From NCBI GenBank assembly GCA_903828255.1, contig CAIKLQ010000501.1, positions 28,064 through 92,063 on the forward strand: a stretch of DNA of 64,000 nucleotides, given 5' to 3'. Numbering within the stretch: position 1 is the stretch's first letter; every line of letters begins with the position of its first letter. The position numbers and the translations under genes are program-made. The DNA is from an uncultured Verrucomicrobiota bacterium (GTDB lineage Bacteria; Verrucomicrobiota; Verrucomicrobiia; Limisphaerales; JADLHS01). Positions 7,571-15,870 of this stretch are shown here, one piece after another. Below the pieces are notes generated by a model, which did no database searches, had not been told where the DNA came from, and saw nothing but the letters and a program-made list of their open reading frames with translations.

Positions 7571-10140
7571 CGTTACCCGAAAAAATCAGTGGATTGGAAG
7601 GTGGTCATTTGGACGGCACGGGACTGCCCCAATTCTCCATGGAGTATTTCTCCGGTTGGGGGTTCGTGCGCGTGCAAAGCCTCGCGCGCTTTTGGGATAC
7701 GCCTGAGTCAGCGAGTCAGACATTGGAATCGGCGCAGGAGGCGTTCTATTCCGGCCTGCACGCGGCGCAATTACCGTGGGGTCTGCTGGTCCTCGGAGAG
7801 CCAACCCGCGTTTCGATCCATTTCGTGCTTCCCGGTGCGGGCAGTCGCTTGGCGTCCTGGAGCGGTGCGATTAAAGGTGCGCTTCCCGGATGCGAACTCG
7901 CCGACGATGTATCCAACCAGCAAATCTGTTCGCAGTTGGAGAAAATGCCGTTTGCCGTTGCCGTCACGGGGAATCCGTTTGTGGGAAATGTAGATGAAGG
8001 CTCGCAGCGAGTTGTTCGATCAGAAGGTGGGCGATTGGAGCGCGTGCTCTGCTCGTTGCGCGGTCGTGCATTCGCGTATCTGGTAGTCGCTCGCCCAGTG
8101 AAGCTGCCAGAAGTGGAGCGGACGCTGAACAACCTCACCATTGAGGAGCGTGAAATCCGGTCGGCGTTCATGCGGAAAGGCTCATCCGAAGACGGCAACA
8201 ATCCCCGCGCGCAGCACTACCTGGAACTGCTTCGGGTTTCGCGCGAAAATCATCTCGCCGGGCGGAATATCGGCATGTGGGATACCGGGGTTTATCTTCA
8301 CACAGCGGATCAGAGCACTCTCATCGAGGGGAGTCGGGCGCTTCATGGGGTTCTGACGGGAGCACGAAACCAGCCTCAGCCCATCCGAGTGAATGTCTGC
8401 GAACGTCCCGCCCAAGGTCGGTTTGAGCCGGTTTTCACCCGCTTGAATTCCAAGGAAGTCATGGTTTTGACATGCCTGCCGAAAGAGGAATTGCCGGGCT
8501 ATGAAATTCGCCAGCGGGTGTCTTTTGGTGTTTCGCCAGTGCTGCATGGAGCGGGAGACGTGGTGGATGTCGGCGTCGTTCTCAAGGACAGCCAGCGGAC
8601 AGGCAATTGGTTTTCCGTTCCGGTGAATGATTGGGCGCGGCACGCTCTGATCGCGGGTGTTTCCGGTTCGGGCAAGACGAACACCTGCAAATCCATCCTT
8701 TTTCAGTGCTGGCACGACCATTCCGTTCCATGGCTGGTGCTCGAACCCTCAATCAAGTCGGAGTATCGCACGCTGCTCAAGTCGAAGATTGGCGCGGATG
8801 TCCGCGTCTTCACACTTGGCGATGAAACAGCCGTGCCATTCCGCCTGAACCCGTTGGAAGTCATGGCGGGCATCCATGTGCAAACGCACATTGATGCGTT
8901 GCTCGCGCTTTTCAACTCGGCCTTCGCCTGGGTTTCGCCAATGCCGGAAGTTCTTAACCTCGCCGTTCACCGACTCTACACAAACTTCGGCTGGGACTTA
9001 GCCACAGGCAGTCGTCACAAGACGGACGGTTCAGAGCAGCCGACTTTGCGGGATTTGTTGGCGGTCATTCCGGGGTTGGTCGGCGAACTCGGCTACAACG
9101 ACGACATTTCCTCGACGATTCGCGCAGGCTTGCTCACGCGACTTTCCAGTCTGTCGCTCGGTGCGAAAGGGCTGATGTTGAATTCCGGCCATTCCATTCC
9201 TTTCGACTACCTGCTCGCCAAGCCGACGATTCTTGAAATGGCTACCATCGGCAACGAGGAGGAGAAAGCATTCCTGCTTGGGGCGGTTTTAGTGCGGCTC
9301 GCGCAATACCGCCAGCGCCAAGGAACGACGGATGGGAAATTACGTCACCTCCTGCTGATTGAAGAAGCTCATCGGCTGTTGTCCGCCGTGCCTTCACAGG
9401 TCGCGTCCGAAGTCGCCAATCCGCGCGGCAAGGCGGTAGAAACCTTTTGCCATCTGTTGGCGGAGTTGCGGGCGTTTGGGCAAGGCATTGTCGTCGCGGA
9501 ACAAATCCCTGCGAAACTCGCGCCGGATGTTGTCAAGAACACGACGGTGAAGATTGTGCATCGGCTCGGTGCGAATGATGACCGCCGCCTGCTCGGTGGA
9601 ACGATGAATCTCGATCCCTCCCAAGAGAAGTTCCTCTCCACGCTGCGTAATGGTCAGGCCGTAGCTTACACTGAAGGGCGTGAGACGGCCTTCCATATTG
9701 GAGTTCCCCACTTCGAGCATGGGCAGAACCCGCTTCCCGTTCCGACGAAGGAAGAAATTGTTGTTCACATGCGCTCACAGTTGCCAGAGATGCCGCCGAT
9801 CACACATGCGCTACGCAAAAAGCACACAACTGCTACTGCTGATAACATTCCATCTTGTGCCGGCTGTCTACCCAGCTCTTGCACCATGCGGGGCGTAGTG
9901 CTGCAAAAGTTGGCGAAGTCTGGTTGGGAAGCGGAATTCGAGGGATCAATTGAACGCGGCTGGAAGGGAATTTGGGAGTTTGGCATGTCCGCCGCTAAAA
10001 CCCTCCCTGTGACGAATAAACCCAACTGCGCCTACTGTGTCCTGATGAACATCGCCGCATTGAACCGCTGGGATGATGAAACCGTGGAACGAATGCGGCG
10101 CAATCTCGCGGCGCTCCGAGACAACATGGCAATCTCCTGA
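7567..10140 (+). CDS. HerA/DUF87-type ATPase
   Basis: LIAGVSGSGKTNTCKSILFQCW (Walker A), LLLIEEAHRLLSAVPSQVASEVANPRGKAVETFCHLLAELRAFGQGIVVAEQIPAKLAPDVVKNTTVKIVHRL. GTG start overlaps the upstream TGA (GTGA). Confidence 0.85.
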   Translation: MTLPEKISGLEGGHLDGTGLPQFSMEYFSGWGFVRVQSLARFWDTPESASQTLESAQEAFYSGLHAAQLPWGLLVLGEPTRVSIHFVLPGAGSRLASWSGAIKGALPGCELADDVSNQQICSQLEKMPFAVAVTGNPFVGNVDEGSQRVVRSEGGRLERVLCSLRGRAFAYLVVARPVKLPEVERTLNNLTIEEREIRSAFMRKGSSEDGNNPRAQHYLELLRVSRENHLAGRNIGMWDTGVYLHTADQSTLIEGSRALHGVLTGARNQPQPIRVNVCERPAQGRFEPVFTRLNSKEVMVLTCLPKEELPGYEIRQRVSFGVSPVLHGAGDVVDVGVVLKDSQRTGNWFSVPVNDWARHALIAGVSGSGKTNTCKSILFQCWHDHSVPWLVLEPSIKSEYRTLLKSKIGADVRVFTLGDETAVPFRLNPLEVMAGIHVQTHIDALLALFNSAFAWVSPMPEVLNLAVHRLYTNFGWDLATGSRHKTDGSEQPTLRDLLAVIPGLVGELGYNDDISSTIRAGLLTRLSSLSLGAKGLMLNSGHSIPFDYLLAKPTILEMATIGNEEEKAFLLGAVLVRLAQYRQRQGTTDGKLRHLLLIEEAHRLLSAVPSQVASEVANPRGKAVETFCHLLAELRAFGQGIVVAEQIPAKLAPDVVKNTTVKIVHRLGANDDRRLLGGTMNLDPSQEKFLSTLRNGQAVAYTEGRETAFHIGVPHFEHGQNPLPVPTKEEIVVHMRSQLPEMPPITHALRKKHTTATADNIPSCAGCLPSSCTMRGVVLQKLAKSGWEAEFEGSIERGWKGIWEFGMSAAKTLPVTNKPNCAYCVLMNIAALNRWDDETVERMRRNLAALRDNMAIS

Positions 10141-10153
10141 ACCCGAAAAGCAC

Positions 10154-10777
10154 ATGTCCTCGAAATCACCAGAGCGGATGAAACTTCAGAAGCCGAGCGA
10201 GACGCCTGCGCTCCGCACCTATTTCGCCGACATGGACAAGGCCGCTGTCGGCGCAATCGGAGAACGGTTCAAGGAGTTTATCCCCGCGGATCGTCTGAAG
10301 AATCTGCCAGACATGCCGAGCAAGTTTGAAAGCTCACAGGACCTTCGTAAGACGTATCGGGCGGAGACGGGTCACAAAGCGCCTGATGGCCTTACCGGTT
10401 TCACCAGGCCGGATTCGCCGGCGCACATATCCGTCAAGCATCTGGCGGGCGTTCCCGAAACGGTCTTGCACGAGCGGCTTCATCAAATGGCTTCGCCGGA
10501 CGCCAAGCGTCTTCTCGGTAAACACTACGAAGGCGTCACGCAGGATCTGGCGATTGAGGTTCTGGGGCGAGAACCGCAGGAGGGGGAATTGACGGGCTAC
10601 CCGGTCGAGCGCGAGCGCGCCCATTCTATGAGGAAACTTGTTGGGTCTGATGCCGTTTGCCGGGCCTATTTCCAAGGCGATGCAAAACCACTGAAGGCGG
10701 CGCTTGATCGAATGGCCTCGGAACGTCCGCTTGCGGGCATGCAGGACAAAATTAAGGAACTTCCGCCGCTAGAGTAA
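10154..10777 (+). CDS. Zincin-like (HExxH) putative metallopeptidase
   Basis: ETVLHERLHQMASPDAKRLLGKHYEGVTQDLAIEVLG: HExxH with a downstream EGxTxxLxxEVLG segment typical of zincin folds. Confidence 0.6.
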   Translation: MSSKSPERMKLQKPSETPALRTYFADMDKAAVGAIGERFKEFIPADRLKNLPDMPSKFESSQDLRKTYRAETGHKAPDGLTGFTRPDSPAHISVKHLAGVPETVLHERLHQMASPDAKRLLGKHYEGVTQDLAIEVLGREPQEGELTGYPVERERAHSMRKLVGSDAVCRAYFQGDAKPLKAALDRMASERPLAGMQDKIKELPPLE

Positions 10778-10796
10778 CAGACAAAACCAAAAAACT

Positions 10797-11699
10797 ATGG
10801 GTGAAGGAATCGCAAAACTTGTTGGCGTCCTGTTCTTGATCATCGCGGCGATCTACGCGGTGGTTCTCATCATAGCTGCCGCAGTGGTGATTGCCGCCGT
10901 GCTTGCACCTCCGGTCGGAGCGGGCTATTGGCTACGAAAGCTGTTCACCCAACGATACCAGCTTGGGCCTCGCAAAACAGTAAAGTGCGTTCTGGTCGGC
11001 CTTGCGATGGCAGCCCTCCCGTTGATCCCCTTGGGCGTAGCGCCCGCGCCTGTTTCAGATTGGACCGTAGCAACCGCCGTCTGGATGTCCATCACGGGCT
11101 GCCTCCTTGGCGTGGGACTTTACCTGGCCTTGAGCGTTTACCACGACGTGTTCTGGCCGCATCGCAGGACGATCATTGTCGCGACGAAGGAAAGTCTAGC
11201 ACTGAGGTATCAACTCTGGCGACAGGACTTCCAGTTGAACCGAGTCAGCGCACGAGTTCGCAGGGTCGAACAAAGGGAAAATGCTCGCCTTGCGGAACTC
11301 CGCACACTTGAGCAGAGCGTGTCGGAAGTAATTCGGTCCACTGATCCGGCATTTCTCAGCGCGGAACGCGTGCGCTGGGAGACTGAATACAGCAACCTTG
11401 GTGCGTCAGCGCTTCGTAGCGAGTTGGACAAAGTTCAGGGCGAGATAAACCAAACGGATAGGTCGTCCGCCTACTATTCGAGCTTAATGGTGCAATCGGG
11501 CATTCTGCGCATGTTGGTTCAACGTGGTGCATTTGCCTCTGGAAGCGGTGCAACTTTCGAGGCTGATCTTGCAAAGAAATCTGACCTCGAATCGACAACC
11601 GGTGGGCTGCGGGAGCGGCTCAATGCGCTCCGAAGTCAGGTTGTTGACGCCTATGCGTCACTGCGCCAACTCCGCCGACAACGCGTGTTCGTCCAATAA
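10797..11699 (+). CDS. Membrane/coiled-coil hypothetical protein
   Basis: Strongly hydrophobic N-terminal half, charged helical C-terminal half. Confidence 0.6.
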   Translation: MGEGIAKLVGVLFLIIAAIYAVVLIIAAAVVIAAVLAPPVGAGYWLRKLFTQRYQLGPRKTVKCVLVGLAMAALPLIPLGVAPAPVSDWTVATAVWMSITGCLLGVGLYLALSVYHDVFWPHRRTIIVATKESLALRYQLWRQDFQLNRVSARVRRVEQRENARLAELRTLEQSVSEVIRSTDPAFLSAERVRWETEYSNLGASALRSELDKVQGEINQTDRSSAYYSSLMVQSGILRMLVQRGAFASGSGATFEADLAKKSDLESTTGGLRERLNALRSQVVDAYASLRQLRRQRVFVQ

Positions 11700-11712
11700 C
11701 CCTTCAAGACCT

Positions 11713-12273
11713 ATGTCACTAACCGCTGATTACGATACTGAGATTCGAGTTCCCCAATTTCAACTTGGCGAAGCGCTTGGGGCTGTTGCCGGCCTTGCCG
11801 CATCCGAGATTCTGCGAAGACTTCTCACCGGCAGATCGGGCACGCAAAGCGTCGCTGCCAGCACGCCGCAGCCGGAATTGACCTCCGCGCTCGCAAACAT
11901 TCGTAGCCTTCCCTCCATGAACATCATGCGGCAGGCTCTTGAAACAGTCGCTCGCGAGCGGAACGGCTCGGTGGCGGAAGACTACGAAGACTGCAATGGT
12001 AAGCGAACTCCCTGCCTCATCGGGTTGAAGGCTCCGCAGTTCCCGCGAGGAGTGGGAGTGGACATCTCGGCTGATGGCAAAGTCGTGTTCCGTTATGACG
12101 AGGTAGGCGGTGTTGCGCCTGCCGCCAAGTCGCTTTGCGACGATGTTTGCCGCGTGTATGCGACCATAGCGGTCCTGCACGCTCAAAAGAAACTCGGCTA
12201 CCGGGTCAGCGCACGAGACATGTCGGATGCCGCTGGCCGGAAGCAGGTGGTTGTTTCCGCAATGCGCGACTAA
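11713..12273 (+). CDS. DUF1257/Ycf35-like protein
   Basis: APQFPRGVGVDISADGKVVFRYDEVGG plus neighbourhood with radical SAM and DUF2997-like genes; family assignment from memory. Confidence 0.4.
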   Translation: MSLTADYDTEIRVPQFQLGEALGAVAGLAASEILRRLLTGRSGTQSVAASTPQPELTSALANIRSLPSMNIMRQALETVARERNGSVAEDYEDCNGKRTPCLIGLKAPQFPRGVGVDISADGKVVFRYDEVGGVAPAAKSLCDDVCRVYATIAVLHAQKKLGYRVSARDMSDAAGRKQVVVSAMRD

Positions 12274-12278
12274 AAGCC

Positions 12279-12914
12279 ATGCATACCAGAGGAAGCCAAC
12301 TTCTGCGTGTCCATCGGTTTCTGGCTGAAACCGAAGTTGAAGGACCGGGCCGGAGGGCCGCCCTGTGGGTTCAAGGCTGCCCGATTAGGTGTCCAGGTTG
12401 TGCCAATGGCGCAACTTGGACGTTCGATGGAGGCTACCAGACGACAGTGGAGAGTCTGTTCGATCAAATTCACGCGCAACGTGGCATCGAAGGTGTCACT
12501 TTCATCGGTGGCGAACCGTTCTCCCATGCGGGGGCGCTGGCAGCGCTTGGCCGACTCTGCCGGGAGCATGCACTATCAGTAGTCACATTCACAGGTTACG
12601 AGTATGCGCGACTTATCGCAGCGCGCCGACCGGACTGGAACGCCTTGCTGGAAGTAACGGACCTGTTGTTGGCTGGACCTTTCGTCGCAGCCCAGAAGGA
12701 CTTTTCCCGTCCGTGGGTTGGATCGCGCAATCAGGAATTCGTTTTTCTCACTGACCGTTACCGCCACTTGCAGGCAAAAGGCGTCGCGTTGAAAAACGGA
12801 TTGGAAATCCTCATCGCTCCAAGCGGAAGCATTCGGCTGAACGGTCTTGCTCCCGTCGAGGACATATCTGCGATGCGCCGGGAATTGGCATCGCTCGGAC
12901 TGAACACAAATTGA
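12279..12914 (+). CDS. 4Fe-4S / radical SAM activating-enzyme-like (NrdG-like) protein
   Basis: GRRAALWVQGCPIRCPGCANGATW cluster motif, VTFIGGEPFSHAGALAALGRLCREHALSVVTFTGYEYARL. Confidence 0.8.
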   Translation: MHTRGSQLLRVHRFLAETEVEGPGRRAALWVQGCPIRCPGCANGATWTFDGGYQTTVESLFDQIHAQRGIEGVTFIGGEPFSHAGALAALGRLCREHALSVVTFTGYEYARLIAARRPDWNALLEVTDLLLAGPFVAAQKDFSRPWVGSRNQEFVFLTDRYRHLQAKGVALKNGLEILIAPSGSIRLNGLAPVEDISAMRRELASLGLNTN

Positions 12915-12926
12915 GGCAACAACAAC

Positions 12927-13145
12927 ATGAAGAAGACGATTCAGACAAGGATTGATGCGAACGGGGACGTTCACTTGGATTTTGCAGGGTTCGTAGGACG
13001 CGAATGCCAAGTCGAGGAGGATCGCCTTCGTCGCGAATTAGCGACGTTGGGCTTGAATGTTGGCGTCACGCTATCGCCAAAAATGTCCGGCCGTCAATCC
13101 GCTGCGATTCAACCGTCCAGTTCAATGCAGAAGAATGTTCAGTAG
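12927..13145 (+). CDS. DUF2997-like small protein
   Basis: MKKTIQTRIDANGDVHLDFAGFVGRECQVEEDRLRRELATLGLNV fits the pattern of an ionG-v-v-...G-x-G-x-C family next to radical SAM/DUF1257 genes. Confidence 0.5.
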   Translation: MKKTIQTRIDANGDVHLDFAGFVGRECQVEEDRLRRELATLGLNVGVTLSPKMSGRQSAAIQPSSSMQKNVQ

Positions 13146-13160
13146 CTCCCAAAGTCCGCC

Positions 13161-13802
13161 GTGACGTATCGAATGATAACGCTTTGCACAATCAAGGACT
13201 TGATGCAAAAGGCAATTTGCTTGTTGGAGGCGTCATACTTTACAGACCGTCCTGATCGTTTTCATCCATCTGCTGCGAGTATCGCTTCCCCGAACCTGTT
13301 GGCGCTTCAGTGTCTTGAACTCATCGCGCTGTGCAAGTCGCCGGAGAAAACAAACGCATTGTTTTTGGCAAACGTGGTGACGTGGCTTGCTCTTGAGAAG
13401 CGGACTCCGACCTTGTTGATCACAGACAAACACTCGCTCACTGTTCTCGCGGTCAACCTGCTGTTGTGGCGAGCAGGAATCAATCTGGAAGAAGCCGTCA
13501 ACCCTGCTTGGGACGAGAATGAGTTCGCGCGATTAACCGTTGCCGCTGGCGAACTTGCCAGCGCCCCGCTTCTTGCAGTGAGGACAACGCCCATTTTGAC
13601 ATTCTGGAGTATGGCCCATGCTGCTGTTGCCAACCACGGAACACGCTGGGTCGTCATGGACAGAGCCGAAACAGAATCATTCGGCCAATTGACCAAGCTT
13701 AGTTGTGAGCTTGGCGTGCCCATCACGATCACATCGTCGGCTTCGGTCTGGCGTTGGCGGCGTGCAAGCGAACAGCGGAGCGGACGGAACGGAGTTGAGT
13801 GA
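13161..13802 (+). pseudogene. Degenerate/truncated DnaB-like RecA-fold protein
   Basis: EFARLTVAAGELASAPLLAVRTTP resembles DnaB (ARLTxAAGxLxxAPL); Walker A position degenerate (SPEKTNALFLANVVTWLALEKRTPTLLIT); last ~25 residues are encoded by the repeat at 13739. Confidence 0.45.
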
Positions 13803-13979
13803 AGCCGCGTAGCTGGAGCGACGACACCAACACCAGACGGAAGCCCGCCGCCCTCGCGGCATTCTGCCAATGCTCGCTTGTGACGAGCGCGCGGTTTGCG
13901 GAGCGGAACGGGCGTGGTCGAGAGGGATACGGGGTCGACCGGCAGCCCGTGCAGCGGAGCAGAACCGCGCGTTGGTCAC
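13739..13979. repeat. Double-inverted-repeat element, copy 1
   Basis: Arms A: GGCTTCGGTCTGGCGTTGG (13739-13757) / CCAACACCAGACGGAAGCC (13827-13845); arms B: GTGACGAGCGCGCGGTT (13880-) / AACCGCGCGTTGGTCAC (13963-13979). Confidence 0.75.
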
Positions 13980-14058
13980 GGCAGAATCGGTAACGTGCAC
14001 AGCGTTCTCCGGCTCGCAACGAGTGCAACGAGAATCCCCATGTCCTTTCGCAAATGGT

Positions 14059-14538
14059 TCAACTCGCACTTCGATTTCCAACGTCGGATGGCGTGTGCTT
14101 CCGCAGCGCGGGAGCAAGGGTCGCGGGATTAACCCCCGTCCAACGGCAAAGTTCGACGTGGGTTTGTGGACCATAGTTGCTGGGGCGTCGGCCCGGCGAA
14201 AGTAGTCCAGTTTGCAGGGCATGGCGGACCGACTTTTTGTTGGCGGGAATGCCGGATCGGCGAAGACATCGCCAAGCTCGGTAAGAAATCCCGATGTCTG
14301 GATAAGGGGACGTATCGTGGGCGGGCCAAATGTGGGGCAAAGCCCCAGGGTCAACACCAGCCCAGTGACAGACTTCCCTATGCGTTTTTTTGCCGTAGTT
14401 TGGCGGCCAACAATAGGGGTAGAGTCTCCCGGTTTTGAGAGCACGGATGATGACCTCTTTCTTGATGGGAATGCCGGCGTTCACTAGGCAGCGGTTCGTT
14501 CTGCCGCAAAGGCCGTTTGGAAGCAATCTGGATGTCAT
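14059..14538 (-). CDS. Hypothetical protein with two tandem ~52 aa homologous domains
   Basis: CLVNAGIPIKKEVIIRALKTGRLYPYCWPPNYGKKTHREVCHWAGVDPGALP and CLRRSGIPANKKSVRHALQTGLLSPGRRPSNYGPQTHVELCRWTGVNPATLA. Confidence 0.6.
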   Translation of the reverse strand: MTSRLLPNGLCGRTNRCLVNAGIPIKKEVIIRALKTGRLYPYCWPPNYGKKTHREVCHWAGVDPGALPHIWPAHDTSPYPDIGISYRAWRCLRRSGIPANKKSVRHALQTGLLSPGRRPSNYGPQTHVELCRWTGVNPATLAPALRKHTPSDVGNRSAS

Positions 14539-14556
14539 GGCTAGGTGCCTTCAATC

Positions 14557-15138
14557 TCAGGCGGCGTTGCGTTTGGATGCAGATTTCTTGCTGGGAAAAC
14601 TTCGGTGCACCTCTTGGTTCGGTTCACCCGCGATCATTGCGTCCCAGGAAAGCGTCGCCCACTTGCCTTTGCCTTTCCCGAGTAACTGACGGTCAACCAT
14701 TCGGGCTGCAAATTGGAAGTCGTCCGATATTTTGACCACGACCAGCTTGCCGAAATTTCCAGCTCGCTTGAGCCGTACGCCATTACTCTTCTTGTCCGGC
14801 GTGATGGTCTTCACCTCCACGAAATCATTGCCGAGCAAGCCATCCGATCCCTGGGTCATCGGATTGTGCCGCTTGATGCCAAACATGATCTCTGCGAACA
14901 GCTCGCCGAGTTCTCCAAGGATGGGAAGATGGCGTCCGGTAAGCCGCTTGTATTTTGCCGCCGCTTCCACCAACTCCGCAAAGACCTCCAAAATTTCAGG
15001 ACGAACCTTGCGGTGGTCTCTGGGCAGCAGTCGGCCTTTGGTGGAATCGTAGAGATACGCGTGACGAAGCAGGACGCTGTCTTTTCGAGCTTCAGCCTCC
15101 TTGTCCGCAATCGACTGCGGTCGGGTGGTGGTGCTCAT
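14557..15138 (-). CDS. PD-(D/E)XK nuclease-like protein
   Basis: GELGELFAEIMFG....GSDGLLGNDFVEVKTITPDKKSNGVRLKRAGNFGKLVVVKI. Confidence 0.6.
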   Translation of the reverse strand: MSTTTRPQSIADKEAEARKDSVLLRHAYLYDSTKGRLLPRDHRKVRPEILEVFAELVEAAAKYKRLTGRHLPILGELGELFAEIMFGIKRHNPMTQGSDGLLGNDFVEVKTITPDKKSNGVRLKRAGNFGKLVVVKISDDFQFAARMVDRQLLGKGKGKWATLSWDAMIAGEPNQEVHRSFPSKKSASKRNAA

Positions 15139-15280
15139 AATTTTGTCAGGTTAATGACAGCGCATCGGCAGGCTGCGCGCTGCATTGTCTGGGGCGGCGG
15201 AATATCCACCAAGTTCATGCGATTGCTCATCGAGTTGCCAAAGCATAGTCACATTCGGACAGGCTGGCTATCACCGACAA

Positions 15281-15519
15281 GCTTCGGTCTGTGGTCGGCG
15301 AGCGGGGAAAGTGGAGCGGAGGGCGGAGAGAAGCGCATAGCGAATCGTAGCCGGAGCGCAACGCCGCCGCCGAGCCACAGACGGAAGCCGCCGCGTCTGC
15401 GGCACTGCAATATGAAAGCTCGTGACGAGCGCGCGATTTGCGAAGCGGAACGGGCGTGGTTGAGAGGGGACAGGGCCGACCGGCAGCCCGTGAAGCGCAG
15501 CAAACCGCGCGTTGGTCAC
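15281..15519. repeat. Double-inverted-repeat element, copy 2 (direct orientation)
   Basis: Arms A: GCTTCGGTCTGTGG (15281-15294) / CCACAGACGGAAGC (15375-15388); arms B: GTGACGAGCGCGCG (15422-) / CGCGCGTTGGTCAC (-15519). Confidence 0.75.
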
Positions 15520-15870
15520 GGCGGATTGGGTTTATGATTTTTCTATACCCCTGTCAACGAATGTCATACCTTTCCAGCTATTCTATGAGCATGAAAACCG
15601 AACCAGTCACCTCAACTGAGAATCTGATCCGTGATTTCGGCTTCGCGCTTTCAATTATTTTTCGGGGCGTTTCAGCCAACATGCACTCCTTGTCTCTTAT
15701 TCTCCGTGCAGTGTTTCGAAATATTCTGCATCATTTATTTTATGAGCATGGCAACTTCAGCGACCAGAACGGGAATCAGGAACAACCACAATTACCGTAT
15801 CATTGCCGATTGGTCCAAGGTGAACATGCAGACGGCTTTGCCGTCCGTTTGAAATTCACCCCATATTCCT

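Noticed and set aside
13739-13979. Integron attC site interpretation of the double-hairpin repeat
   Set aside because: Size and folding are suggestive, but no RYYYAAC/GTTRRRY core pair fits and no integrase is visible; kept only as a generic structured repeat.
13799-14205. ORFs inside the two repeat elements (e.g. 13870-14205, 13896-14132, 15249-15519)
   Set aside because: They overlap inverted-repeat sequence, lie in several frames and are better explained by the repeat itself.
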